Positions 12,952-24,691 of a stretch of DNA of 64,000 nucleotides are shown piece after piece (position 1 is the first letter of the stretch; every line of letters begins with the position of its first letter). The stretch is from the NCBI GenBank assembly GCA_020809705.1, contig CP085826.1:744001-808000 (forward strand), written 5' to 3'. The notes beneath the pieces are model-generated. The model saw only the letters and a program-made list of their open reading frames with translations. It was not told where the DNA came from and searched no databases. The translations under genes and the position numbers were made by a program. This DNA comes from Calonectria ilicicola. Lineage: Eukaryota > Ascomycota > Sordariomycetes > Hypocreales > Nectriaceae.

Positions 12952-14193
12952 TTAATAAGCCCCAGGCACCCATCCAATCTCTTCAATCGGCCATCTAATC
13001 CAGAGCCTATACTCATCGTTCAACAACATATAAATCCGCCTAATCAAATGTAGACCCCATCCCTCTAGCCACCAGTATCTTTCCAGTTGCTTTATTAACA
13101 CAGAAAAATAAGCTAGCACGCACAAGGCTTCGTTATCCGCGTCTTTTAACAGCTTCAAGTAATCATCGTTGATATGGAAGAGCCAGGAATATATGCCTCT
13201 CATCTTGTCGTCTTCTGCAAATCCTGAACTGTAAAGGAATGAATAGCTCCGCTTCAGAGCATCCACCGCGTCCAGCAAGGCGTGCTGTTTTGTCGTGTTT
13301 GCTGATGAACATGAGTCAATGCATGACTCCAAAAGTTTTATCCCCTCGTTTTCTGCTGGCGAGTGTATCTTCCAGTATTCGTGACTTTCATCCGTTGTCC
13401 GAAAAATAAGCGAAACTGGGGAGTTAAGAATCCCTGCGTCAGCTTCTACTATAGCATCCACTCCTCTCAGCAAATAAAGCCACTCGGGAATGACACCGTT
13501 GCCAACAATAAGCATATCGTCTTCCTTTTTCGGCCTTGCAAGGCAAAAGAACAGGGTCAAGACCCCAAAGAGGAAAAGGTTGGAGCTGTTCTGTGGCGCG
13601 ATGCCTGGAATGAGCGGCAGAGCCTCCGCTAATGATTGAGTGTGGTAGTGTGTTGCTTGGGCAAGGAGCAAGTCCGGCCTTGCAGTATTGTAACGGCTCA
13701 TATGCAGCGCCGAAAGAGCGAGCACGCCGTCTAGGATATATCTAGTCTCGAAGCCAATTTGCGGAACAAGCACCCGCCACAACTCTCGTACCCGCGGCTC
13801 CACACCAAACGTTGAAGACGTTGAAATGGTAAAATGGTGCAATAATTCAAGTTCTACATTGCTATCGGCAATTTCTGGGGGTGGTGATGTCTGAGCCTGA
13901 AGAAAGTCGCATCTCACACCACGCCTGATGCAATTCAGGCACGAAGGATGCTGTTCGTCACACTGCGTACTAATATTAGCCTCTGGACCCTGCTTTCTTG
14001 GTGACTTTCTTCCAATCATATGACATCCATTCAATGAGCCTGTATGTAAGAGGAAGCCACACTTGGTTCATCCTGACACCAGCTTCCAATAACGTACCTT
14101 GACCTTCCGGCCCTTGCAGGTCTGACAACCTTTTCGGGACTTGGTCCGCAGCTTGCGACGAGTGGGGAGCGCGGTATCTTGAATGGATGACAT
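12952..14193 (-). CDS. Zn2Cys6 transcription factor, UPC2/sterol-regulator-like
   Basis: Fungal binuclear-cluster regulator. The start at 14193 (MSSIQDTALPTRRK) is chosen because a basic stretch leads directly into the zinc cluster. The cluster spans an intron: exon 1 ends CQTCKGRKVK at about 14098, and exon 2 resumes CDEQHPSCLNCIRRGVRC at about 13968. The joined spacing is C-x2-C-x6-C-x6-C-x2-C-x6-C. The middle region (LLHHFTISTS, ILDGVLALSALHMSRYN) has the layout of UPC2/ECM22-like sterol-uptake regulators, whose C-terminal half binds ligand. It ends at WVPGAY. The acceptor is partly a judgement: the intron is about 125 nt and could hide a small extra exon. Target genes are unknown. Confidence 0.85.
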
Positions 14194-15027
14194 GTTTGGT
14201 ATCCGACAATCACGAGGAAGCGAGGTGGGCTGGCTGCAGCTCGAGAGCAACCCTCAAGACATTTAAGAGCGACAAAAGCTGGCCGAGCCCGTCGCTGTGG
14301 ATATCGCAGAGGGTTCAATGCGTACAAGCCGTCCTGACATCCGAGTTCTGGGCTGGGAAAACATAGCTCCGATCACTTCAAACCCGAGGCATCCGAAGTT
14401 GCGAGACAATCCGAACACAACTAGACCAGAATGGGCAGTTGGTGGGACCGCCCCCTCCCAATCACAGTGTGAAGGTTTTCACAGGGGTCAGAGAAGCAGT
14501 CTCGGAATCAAACGAGATCAACTCTATTCAGGATCTCGGCAAGTCAATGCCGTAACCATATATACTATGCGTGTTTTTCCAAAGTCAAATATATTAATTC
14601 AGCCCAGAAGCAATTAAGCTGGGCACATCGATCAGCACAGCTGCGGCAGCACGAACGCCCAGAAGCGTTTAATTTATTTTTAGGTGACCCGCGGACACCC
14701 GTTGCAGCAAAAACCTGCACCAAGCGTCGAAACGCGCCAATGAACCTTGTTGTGGCTGTAATTTTTGCTCGAGATATCCAGGCAACAACCCAACACTTCG
14801 CTTGAATAGACGTCATACCGCAAGTCTGACGATGAATACGAAAAACCGCTTGTCCTAATAAGAAATATGCCTCACCCCTCAAATTTCCATCCTGAGTTAC
14901 CAATTCGTCACCAATGCATCAGCCATGCGACGCCTTCGCTCTCCGCGGACGTGCGAATGGGTGCCACCAAGCTGAAATGCTGCAAGGGGGGAGGTTCCGG
15001 TTCCCATCCGACTTTGCCCTGGTCCAC
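14194..15027. other. intergenic, no gene recognised
   Basis: Holds the upstream region of the Zn2Cys6 gene and the 3' flank of the ammonium transporter. Short frames here show no family resemblance. Confidence 0.45.
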
Positions 15028-16639
15028 TTAATCAAGCCCAATTGAGCCAGTATCGAGAGGGGCATAGTCATCTTCATCAGGGTGCTGATACTCGGCAAGA
15101 GTCTCTTCTGTCTCGTTCGTATCCAGTCCAGCCGCAACGTGCCTATAGCGAATTGGGTTAGAACGCGAGTGTTTAGTTAATGATGAAATTGGAACGTACT
15201 TGTTTGTGGCAAGGACCTCGAGACCAGGAACGCAGTCAATCAAAGCGATGATAATGAAGGAACCAGCACCTGCCCACACGAAACCAATGAGGGCCTCGAT
15301 AATTTGGATGCCGAGTTGCTTGACGTGTCCATCAAAGAAGACACCACCAACAATGTCCACCTCGCCGTACGCAGCCACCTTCTTTTGGGCGAAAAGGCCC
15401 GTGCAGATAGTCGCTGTAATGCCACCTACACAGTGTGTAGCAAAGGTGTCACCGTTGTCAACCCATCGCCACCGCTTAGCCCAGCCTGTAAACTTAATAC
15501 GAAGTGCCTGACGGCAAACCAATGACCCAATAATCCCAAAGAAGAATGAGGTGGGCAGATCGATGAATCCAGCAGAGGGTGTGATCATCACCAATCCTGA
15601 AATTGCACCCATGAAAATTGCGTCAATAGACCATCGGCCCGTCTCAAAAAAGTTCATTAGTGCCCAGGTAAGAGCGCCAGAGGAAGCACAGAGATTGGTG
15701 ACAGCAAGGGCCATCATAGACTGGAAAGACAGTGTAAGGGTGGTGCCAGCGTCAAAGGCCAACCATGAGCCCCAAATGATAATCAGGGCAAGCAGCTGGT
15801 AGAATGAGTTTCCAGGACGGTGGATGCGAATGTGGGAAGGTGTTCTAATGTCAGATCTGCGCGAGCGAAAGATGGGATAGGACAGGTAGAGGCTGACAGC
15901 CGTAGCTGTGGCACCAGAGCAGATGTGCACGGGTGTTCCTATTTTCACATAGTGATTAGTAGCGTTCCTTCACTAGCAAAAACAAAACTAGTGGTCTTTT
16001 TACCTCCAGCAAAGTCCAACACGCCCAATGTCCCTCCAAGAAAGCCCCCACCCCAAACCATGTGGGCGAGTGGGCAGTAAATGAAGGTTCCCCAGAGCTA
16101 GTAGTGGTGTTAAATGGGTCCACGATGTAACTCAAGAAGGTGACGTACAAATATGAACGGGATGATCGGGAGCAGTCTTCCGCGCTCGCAGAATCCGCCC
16201 ACGGCAATGGCACAAACGGTGGCCTCAAAGACGAGCTGGAATTGGCTGAAAAGAATGGCAGGAATTGTCCCCACTGGCTGAGCCAGCACACCGCGGTGGA
16301 AGAGGTGGGCCAGATTTCCAAACACAGCACCACCCTCGCCGTAGGCCAAGGTGTAGCCGACAATCCACCATTGGATCGAGCAGGTCATGATGACCAGCAC
16401 GGCCGGTATAGCGCTAGCAAGCCCATTGAACCTCCATGAGTATCCTCCATACGCGATTCCGACCTAGAGAGGGAGAGGAGTGTCAGAACAAATCACAATT
16501 CCCCCGCAGCGAAATCGGCGCTAAGAGATAGGGGATTTACCGTAGGAACAATGGTCCAGCATATGCAGGTACAGAATAGCACAAAGAGGGTGTCTGTCTT
16601 GTCGCAGTTCTCCCAGTCTTTCAGCACTGAGTCAGCCAT
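15028..16639 (-). CDS. ammonium transporter (Amt/MEP family)
   Basis: Polytopic plasma-membrane ammonium permease. It starts [16 protein letters not shown] at 16639; exon 1 (16639-16541) ends …TIVPT and exon 2 starts [10 protein letters not shown] at 16463. Several introns follow. Hallmarks are [41 protein letters not shown], the pore-lining segment [12 protein letters not shown], and [18 protein letters not shown]. The conserved twin histidines appear as the THCVGGITA segment and its upstream partner region. An intron near 15,140-15,198 leads to the acidic tail ([20 protein letters not shown]...GSIGLD), the cytosolic C-terminus that gates Amt trimers. About eleven membrane spans can be traced. 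It is divergent from an amidase gene across a promoter with GATA motifs, which fits nitrogen-repressed uptake (inference). Confidence 0.92.
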
Positions 16640-17779
16640 GGCGACGACGGTCAGGAACACCTAGGAGGGCTCTTTTACGTCAAGAATACAACCGCCCATC
16701 TCTTCCCCCGCATGGAATCCTATTTATACGTTGTCCGCTCTGATCAGCAACCCGGATTGACATGCAAGATAAGAACCGTGTCTTGGGGCGTAGATCTGGG
16801 CAATTTTCTTTCCTGATTTGGAATAGCGTTATCGGACGAAAAATTGCTTGTTTCTGATTCGTCATCTGAACACATCTTGCACAGCCACATGACTGTGCCA
16901 CATTCCCAATCCGGCTGTGGCGGGTGACAATGTTGGTTCTGCAGGGTAGTTGATTCACAGTAAAGACAAGGTAATAATTAATAGATATCCGACGGTCGCT
17001 TCTTTTGCTAATGTGCAGGACTTTAAGAAAAATTAGAATAATGTTGAGTGAATATATATATATTTGCACATTAGAATCATTTAATAATTGGTTGATGTCA
17101 TATATATTTTAGACGGAGCAGTAAACCCATTTTAGTCCCAGTTACGCAAGGAGTGGCGATCAACGCACCCTTCTCAAACAATGATGTTTTAGCCATTCCA
17201 CAGAGCCCATGAAAACCAGGCCCTAGAGTAATACTGATGTGTAAGGGCGAAACCAATTTAAGTTTCGCAGGCCAAGGAAAAAGCAATATTCGAGGATGAA
17301 AAAGGGGCCACATTACACTTTCTCACCGCCGTTGTCAAAACTTTGCTGTTATTCCCGCGTCACTGAAATAGTCGCGCGCCTAATATCACAAGCCAATTAT
17401 CGCCCAAGTACCGTAAATACTCTCTTCATCATGAATTCGTCTTTGTCAGCTTGTGTCAACACGTGAAGCCTCGTTGCGATCGTCATTCACGACCCCCTGA
17501 CCTTGATGCTCCCCTCTCATTGGCTCGCTAGATACCAGCTAAGTGGCCTAATAACCCAGTCTTCGGCGAGCCGCGGGACCCGCTCCTCTTCTTCCGTATT
17601 TAACATCGAAAGACTCGCACGGCTTCGTCGGAAATCCGTACAGGTTGCGCTAGAGGTTGCGGGTTTTGTGAGATCCAGAGGGGACATCTGCTACAACAAC
17701 TTAGCCTGAGACATCAGCCACGTGAAGAGCCAGCCAAACAACTATTCAGCTTTCTTGATCGCCCTCCCAAACTTCGACC
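16640..17779. promoter_or_regulatory. shared divergent promoter with three HGATAR (AreA/NIT2-type) motifs
   Basis: This 1.14-kb gap separates the starts of the ammonium transporter and the amidase. HGATAR motifs are at 16767-16772 (plus, AGATAA), 16829-16834 (minus, CGATAA) and 17397-17402 (minus, CGATAA). GATA factors of the AreA/NIT2 type bind such sites in nitrogen-regulated fungal promoters. Three short sites in 1.1 kb could arise by chance, so function is inferred from the gene context. Confidence 0.45.
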
Positions 17780-19799
17780 ATGGGCTCCACCGCTGGACTC
17801 GAAGAGAGGCAGGGGCGGTTTCTGAACTATCCAGAGCCATGCCGGGGGTAGGCGTTGAATTTACGTCCCAAGAATCCTCCCAACTGACGCTTTTAGCCCG
17901 GACGTCCCATACAATGGCAAGAAACTTGAAAATCCCGTCCTCAAAGGCCGCGCCCTGGTCGTGTCAGCTTTCATGTAAGCGCCCTGTATCCAGGCATAGG
18001 AGATGTCCTAATCTCCTTTCAATAGCATGGAATGGGTGCATTTCGTTTGTAACTTCGCCTGGCTCAACGCTGGCTTTGGTGTGTTGCGCAATATTCGAAA
18101 CTACCTCACGGATGATGACCCGCGGTTTGAACCGACAGTCATCCCGTTACCGGATCCATCAGCCAAATCCCAAGGAAACATTCAGAAAAACCTCTTGAGT
18201 GGAAAAATAAACCCACCAGCAAACGCAAAGTATTACTCCGTTTCCGACTATCACGCCATGTACTTGTCAGGAGAGGTCACGCCAACTGATGTGGCCCTCG
18301 CGCTGTTGCCACTAATCCGCCGAGATGTGTCCCCCAAGGGAAAACACTCTGTAGCATGGGCCGATACCAAGGTGGAAAGTGTTTTGAAGGCAGCAGAAGC
18401 CTCAACGCTTCGGTACAAGGAAGGACGACCAATCGGTGTTTTGGATGGTGTTCCTACTGGAATCAAGGATGATTATGATCTCGATGGATACGAAACAAAA
18501 ATTGGATCAGTGACCAACTACGTTGAAGATGCCGTGAAGAGGCATGATTCCATCACAAACTGGAGCGTCCAAAAATTACAAGAGTCTGGTGCTGTAATTC
18601 TGGGTAAACTTGCCATGCACGAGTTTGGTCTTGGTACGTTTTCACATTCTGGGTCAAGCATTGAGCGGCTACTAACACGTCACTCAGATACGACTGGAAA
18701 CAATCCTCACCATGGCACACCGCTAAATCCATTCAACCAAAAGTACTACCCGGGCGGAAGCTCTTCTGGCCCTGGAGTCGCTGTCAGTTCAGGTCTGATC
18801 CCGTTCGCCCTCGGAAGTGACGGTGGTGGCAGCATTCGTATCCCGGCCTCGTTTTGCGGCGTATTCGGTCTCAAGCCCAGTCATGCAAGAGTCTCGTGCT
18901 ACCCTGGCCCCAACTACTCGCCCACGTGCGCAGTCCAGGGTCCTCTGGCTACCGACATACACACCCTGCAGGCAGTGTACAGGGTCCTGGCTCAGCCTCA
19001 CCCATCGACGCAGTTTCCCCCCCTCGAGCTCCAGCCCAGCGCACCGTTCTCTCGGGTGCTTGGTATTCACGAACAATGGTTTGCGCGCGCAGAGCCTGGT
19101 GTACAGACACTTGTCCGAAATGTTATTCAGCAGCTGGTTTCCGATTACGGTTACAGGGTGATTGATATCGAAATCCCGTTTCTTTCAGAGGGACAAGTTG
19201 CGCATGCGATTACCGTACTCACCGACGCCGCGACTCTGCTTCCTGAAACTGGAACTTTTACAGCTGCCAACAAAGTTTTGCTTGCACTGGGTCGCGCCAC
19301 TCCATCTACGGATTATCTCCTTGCACAGAAGCTGCGCGGCCTCTTAATGAGACATTTGTCCCATCTCTGGAAGCAGCACCCAGGCATGCTCATTATTACT
19401 CCTACGACGGCTTGCGGTGGATGGCCAATTCGTGGAGGCTCATCCGAGCTGAATTTTGGCCTCAACGACGGGAACCGCACAATGGATAGTATGGCCTACG
19501 TGTGGCTTGCAAACTTTTGTGGCCTGCCTGCACTCACAGCCCCTGCGGGGTATCTGGTGCCAGAGGGCCAAAAGAACGCTGGCGCCGTAGCTGACGAGAC
19601 TACGGAGGGTAGAGTGCCCGTGGGCTTGATGGCCACTGGTGAATGGTGTAGCGAGGATGCGCTGCTTAAGCTTGGTGCGGATGTTGAGGCCGTCGGGCAG
19701 AAGCTCCGATCTCGACCGCCGACGTGGGAGGATACTATTGCGCTCGCAAAGACGCAGGCCAAGTTGGAGGGAATGGGAGCGGGGACCGAGGCCGAGTAG
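17780..19799 (+). CDS. amidase (amidase-signature family)
   Basis: Hydrolyses an amide to acid plus ammonia. The start MGSTAGLEERQGRF at 17780 is preferred: splicing two short introns (donors near 17849 and 17972) gives the family N-terminus PDVPYNGKKLENPVLKG...FIMEWVHFVCNFAWLNAG. A third, in-frame intron near 18635-18687 joins HEFGL to DTTGNNPHHGTP. The amidase signature is complete. The catalytic Lys is in LDGVPTGIKDDYDLDGY, and the Ser-rich core is PGGSSSGPGVAVSSG followed by GSDGGGSIRIPASFCG, giving the Lys-cisSer-Ser triad. No signal peptide is seen, so it is probably cytosolic. The physiological amide is unknown. Some family members hydrolyse fatty-acid amides, others acetamide-like or arylamides. 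The neighbouring ammonium transporter suggests nitrogen acquisition. Confidence 0.92.
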
Positions 19800-20586
19800 A
19801 TCAGGTGAATCCTACAAAGTTTGACTGACTCGGATCAGTCTGGTGCTGGGTGTTGGTAGAGGGATGGCGCATCGATGGATTGATTGCCTATAGAATACAC
19901 GAGAAATATCACGCCCATGAAATAAAAAAACTGATCAAAATATGAAGGTGTCAAAAATGTGCCTGTGATGACGAGTTGACGTTAAGACGGTAAAGTTGTT
20001 TGGTATATTGGCCGTTTAATCGTCGAGGTTCGTGCTTCGGGTTTTGCGGCAGTGGAAACAATGGCAGGCATGTGATGGTTTGAGATGGTGCACTAAATCA
20101 GCCTCAAGCTTCGTAATGATCTGAAAAGTGGAAAGTTGCGACGATGGCTGTTGGTTGTGGCCGCATGCGGTCTTAACATCAAACCACTCTTGTGGCATTT
20201 TGCATGGAGCTGTGAGCTGTGGTGGGTATTCTAGGCCATTTACTAGGTGAAGAAGAATGGCACAGCACAACAAAGACACGACCTAGCTACTTGATGCGAA
20301 TCTGGCCACCTGTGCACTGTAAAAATAGCACTCTACTTTTGTTTCAACGCTGTAAATCCCCCCCGCAAGGAACAATGACTCGGTGAAACGCTGCACCTTG
20401 TTTCCCCGCGCTGAGGATGCTTTTGGCTTGGGGGCGGGCGGGGCTGCTGTCCGGGATACGCGGCCGATCGCCAGGACTAAACTAAACAGCTGCACGCACG
20501 GAATAGATAAGACTGTGTTGGCTGCGTTGACTGTGTTGGTTGCGACACTTATTGATGCTTCTGGATCCACCATAACAAAAGATGCC
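19800..20586. other. intergenic, no gene recognised
   Basis: Downstream flank of the amidase and promoter of the SGNH hydrolase. An 87-codon minus-strand frame with several cysteines (20016-20279) is noted but not supported. Confidence 0.4.
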
Positions 20587-21656
20587 ATGGAGTGCTCATT
20601 TAATCGAATTCTTGGCGCGCTCTGCGTCTTCGCAGCCGCGTCGCTGTTCCTCACCGCGGGCCTGCTCACCCATTTCCAGCCCTCGCACCCTCACTATGAG
20701 CGGCCCGACGTCGTTGGCATGGAACCGCTGAACCGGACGAACATCGTCCCTGGCGTGCCCATCAAGCCCGGCACCACGCTGCGCATCCTGTGCGCCGGCG
20801 ACTCGATAACGTCGGGATGGATGAGCGACCTAGACGGCGGCGATGGCAACGGCTACCGCCTGCAATTGCGCAAGGACCTGTCTGGTGAGTGAGACCCTAC
20901 GCTGAGCAGAGCACCAAGCTTGAACACATGGAATCCCATCCCAAGCTGACAACGCAATACAGCCGACGACGTCGTCTTTGCGGGCACAGAGTCGACAGGC
21001 ACCATGACGGATGCCTACTTTGTAAGACATGACGCCATGACTGAGACATTTCGTGACCGGGCTAATTGACCATGACCCGATAGGCTGCGTGGCCGGGCAA
21101 GACAATCAAGTACATTGGCAAGCACGTACGCACGTCACTGGAGCAGCGGCCCAATATAATCCTGCTTCACGCCGGAACCAATGATATGGACGACCGCTCG
21201 GAGCGCGGTCAGGAGGGCAATGACCCTGAGAGCACGGCTGAGCGCCTGGGAACGCTGATTGATGAAATGCTTGAAGCGTGTCCCGATGCCGTCATTCTCG
21301 TCGCCATGATCATCGGCACATGCGATCCGCACAAGGCCCCGACAACGCCAGCCTACCAAGCCTTGATCCCCGAGGTCGTGCGCCAGCGCCGTGTTGCAGG
21401 CCATCACGTTGTCGCTGTGGACTTCACCACGTTTCCCATGGACGGGCTGCGCGACTGCATCCATCCCACTAACGACGGTTATAAGGAGTTTGGACATTAT
21501 TGGTACGATTTTCTTACACAGATACCAGAGAAGTGGATTTCTGCGCCGGTTGGAGATGATCCCGTGCGGGCGGAATCAGCCGCGATGAGATCAGTGGTGG
21601 TGCCCAAGGTCTTCGTTTTATTTGGACTAGTAAGCATTCTGGGGTTATTTTTATAA
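20587..21656 (+). CDS. SGNH/GDSL-type hydrolase, membrane- or GPI-anchored
   Basis: Esterase or lipase of the SGNH superfamily, probably 309 residues from three exons (20587-20884, 20963-21021, 21084-21656); both junctions keep frame. The start MECSFNRILG is chosen because it opens directly with a hydrophobic signal/anchor segment (LGALCVFAAASLFLTAGLL). Block I is LCAGDSITSGW with the nucleophile Ser. The Gly block lies around FAGTESTGTMTD. Block III is HAGTNDMDD. Block V is DCIHPTNDGY with the catalytic Asp-x2-His. The extreme C-terminus is strongly hydrophobic (VVVPKVFVLFGLVSILGLFL), like a GPI-attachment signal or a final membrane span, which points to the cell surface. The substrate cannot be inferred: acetyl groups on polysaccharide, or lipids, are usual for the fold. 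Confidence 0.88.
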
Positions 21657-22069
21657 TTTGTGGAATTTTATTGATTTTTCTTTTCTCTTCGGAACCTCGA
21701 CACAGTCTTGACAATACGTGGTGCTGAACAGACTGTGCTCAATCATACCTGCTGCTCTTAGTGGTTGGTGCCCTGTAAAAAGCATCATAGCGTTGGTAGC
21801 GCCATAATTTTAGGCTAGGATCACTATGGGTGCAACCCAACGAGATACCGACGCTTTGGTTTGAACAGCAGATGCCGAGGAAGAAAAAAAAAAGAGAAAA
21901 ATAACTTGCACATGATCGTGTATTTATATGCGATATTCTAGTAATAATATGGTACACGTAGCTCAAAAAGCCACCACTGGCTGTGAGTTTGTACAATACA
22001 ACACCGTCTCACTGCCTGAAGAATAGAATGCCAATAACCTCTGGATTCGACATAGCTATCCCAAAACAT
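21657..22069. other. convergent 3' flank, no gene seen
   Basis: Spacer between the tails of the SGNH hydrolase (plus) and the tyrosinase (minus). It includes a short A-rich run near 21,880-21,900. Confidence 0.4.
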
Positions 22070-23237
22070 TTAGTAGTCGTAGTCGTAGCAGAGAGTTCCT
22101 CCTTGGATGTTCATGATGTCTGCAATCTTGGTATCAGGCAGAATATTGGCAACGTGAAGCACATAATCCAGGGTGGTGTTCTGGGACTGGCCTGAAGGTG
22201 TGACAATGTTGTGCTGGGTGAAATATGTCGAGTTCCAGGCGTTTCCGCTCATATCGGTAAGGCGGGAAGAGGGGTTGGTCTTCTGCCAGTTCCACCACAC
22301 TCTGTCAACGTAGTTGTGGTGCAGGAAGAAGACGGGCTCTCCGGGGGATGCAGCGATATCAGACATCTGGAGAGTCATTAGTATAAGTGTCCGGATTTGC
22401 GCCGAATAGTTGAAGACAAGACTTACCACACCGCCGAGACTGGTGTGGCCAGCCCAGTGAAGACCAGGGTGACCAGCGACGCACTCCCAAAAGCTATAGT
22501 AATCCTTGTGCTTGGTGCAAGTTTTGACCGAGTCCGTTCCACAATACTGAGCATAGCTGGCATTGAAGTTGCGACTTAAGCAATAGGTGGTATCCTTCAA
22601 ACCAGGCCCGAGCTTTTCCATTAGGCCAGAAAAGGCTCCATCTTGAAGGCAGTTGTCGGTGCCTGTGCCATTGCCTCCAAAAGCGTCAGAGTCCCACATG
22701 TTGGATCCGAACCAGTTCCCCGAGTCAGCATCCTTGGCCTCGTCCCACCAGGTCATCGGGCCTTTGTAGTTGCAGTCGGTTCGGAGCATATGCTCATGGG
22801 CTTGCATAAACAGGCGGTGCCATGGCAGAAATTGGCCCTATAAACAGTAAGTATTGGTTTAATCTCGATATAGACTCAGATTCGAGAGGTGATGTGAATT
22901 ACGATCAACATACCACATTGTGGATAACATCCTGAACATACTGCCCCTCGACAGTGTAGTTGGTTAAAAGCCGGTGCAGACCTTGCAAGTCGCTGAATCG
23001 GGTGCTCGTTCCATCGATACCGGTTTTGGCGGGCAAGGAAATCAGACACTTCTCCGCCTCTAGGTAAGCCTTTTTCTCCTTTTTCGTCATGTTGCGCCAC
23101 TCTTTTCGAACGGTGATATTTTTCGAAGTGCATGTGCCATTATAAAAGCGAATAGTATTTCTTGAGCCGTCTATCACTGTGCCTGACACCAAGGAGATGC
23201 TGGTCACAGCCAGAACAAGCGAATCAAAGAATTTCAT
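22070..23237 (-). CDS. secreted tyrosinase-family copper oxidase
   Basis: Type-3 copper protein of the short secreted tyrosinase group. The start at 23237 gives a clear signal peptide (MKFFDSLVLAVTSISLVSG). Three exons are inferred: about 23237-22917, 22840-22431 and 22370-22070. CuA histidines are in GLHRLL, VIHN and GQFLPWHRLFMQAHEHML. CuB histidines are in LHWAGHTSLGG and GEPVFFLHHNYVDRVWWNWQ. The frame reads through the second intron, which inflates the naive protein. Many N-glycosylation sequons (NGT, NIT, NMT, NYT) fit secretion. It ends GGTLCYDYDY with no long C-terminal pro-domain. Such enzymes oxidise phenols or catechols, often in pigment or secondary-metabolite routes; no other pathway gene is adjacent. 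Confidence 0.92.
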
Positions 23238-23524
23238 GGTTGATAAAATGATTGAATGGTGTTTTTAAAAATGAAGGTGTTGTCAGGATATTTGTGAGAT
23301 CCTGTGAATTAAGAGACCCGAGGCCGATGAAGAGAAGGTGAGTGATGTGAAGAAGGTATAGAGCCTCGCGATACTCTTATAGCTGAATCCATCATGATAG
23401 GAATTTAATGACAGGGGAAGCTATCAACGTATACAGATAAATTCTCCAAAATCCTGACATCCTAAAACTGGGGTCATGTTGAGAACCGTCCCTAAACGAG
23501 CACTTTGCCCGCGGTGTTCGGTTA

Positions 23525-23766
23525 TCACAGTGGACCGTGTGCTAGTGAGGCCAAATCCAAGCCCCTAAGCGCGGCGGTGATGTCGACGCGGCACAGCTTG
23601 CGGCACAACTGGCGGTACAGCTCACGACCCAGTGGGATTTCACGATTCATTTCGTGAGCTAGTTCGTTAGAGATTTTGACGTAGTATGCCAGGGTGAGGT
23701 GGGCTAGCGTGCCAAGCCGGAAACCACGGTGATCAAGGTCTTGCCGATTGGTAACAAAGACTTAAA
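23525..23766 (-). other. coding-like fragment, unrecognised family
   Basis: About 79 minus-strand codons, ending with a TGA at 23525-23527, read as well-balanced protein (HRGFRLGTLAHLTLAYYVK, then ELAHEMNREIPLGRELYRQL). There is no start codon. Directly upstream is a long T-run followed by AAG, which resembles an intron acceptor, so this may be a last exon. No convincing upstream exon was found within 300 bp. I do not recognise the family. It is either the 3' exon of an undetected gene or a gene relic. Confidence 0.35.
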
Positions 23767-24691
23767 AAAAAAAATTTGATGCCAAGCCAACGATGTGCCG
23801 TCCTTGTTAAACCCGCCGTCGGCACATTGGACGAAACACATGGGGGGCCACCTCATCTACAAGTGGAGAAGGATCAATTGGTAGTGTAAGAGCCCATTGT
23901 GATTGCGACGTATCAAGGACCATCGCCATCCTCGAGATGGAATAGTATAGGTATCTGACAGGACAAGGTATGTTTTGTTTACACCCGATTTCGTTCGTTA
24001 TCTTTTGTGATCTACTCATGGTGCTACTACTTGATGGCCGAAAAGGGAATTTGGAGAAGAGATTGCGTTTGTGATCCGCTCGATGCTAGCGGCTGGGTAT
24101 GCGGGAGAATATAGTTAATCCCATTGTTAATTTTTAACTACAGCGCATCGTATGTTTGTTCCTTGTGAGCTCTGGCTTGAAAAGCAGCCAGCTCCAACTT
24201 CTCATCTACGGAACCGCCATTATGATTGGGTACTCAGTTAGCAGGGATGGCCTCTGAGCCGCACTGCGTAATCGAGGCTGGAAACCTGGAATCTTCGTTT
24301 GGCATTCTCCGGTGACGCGGACCAGATCTCTTATCCCCGTCGTCTGCTCGCCTAGATCGGAAGCATTGGGATGATACGTCATCCATTCGTACACTGCTTC
24401 GCATCTCCGTCACTAGCACAGGGCACGATGGGGCAATTAGCGGCAAAACCTAATCCGAATGGTGGCATTTAGCTGGAGTGGAGCCAATACCCTAGAGATC
24501 TTTGTGGCTACTCCCATAATCTCCTTCATATTCCCGTAGGATAACCCATGGAACATTCCTTGAGCCGCACTTGCATGAAAAGATCTGGGCTGCATCAAGC
24601 AATTCGATCTAATCAGGTGGCCCTGCCACGTGGGGGTTGCGCCCCTGATCAGCCTTGACAACAACTTTGGACCTCAACTAAGGCCGCCACA
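23767..24691. other. intergenic, no gene recognised
   Basis: No supported gene on either strand apart from the orphan fragment just before it. Several short overlapping frames near 24,200-24,660 show no family pattern. Confidence 0.4.

Noticed and set aside
20016..20279. 87-codon minus-strand frame with several cysteines and a hydrophobic start
   Set aside because: No clean signal-peptide cleavage site or regular Cys spacing; it lies in the amidase 3' flank and is probably chance.
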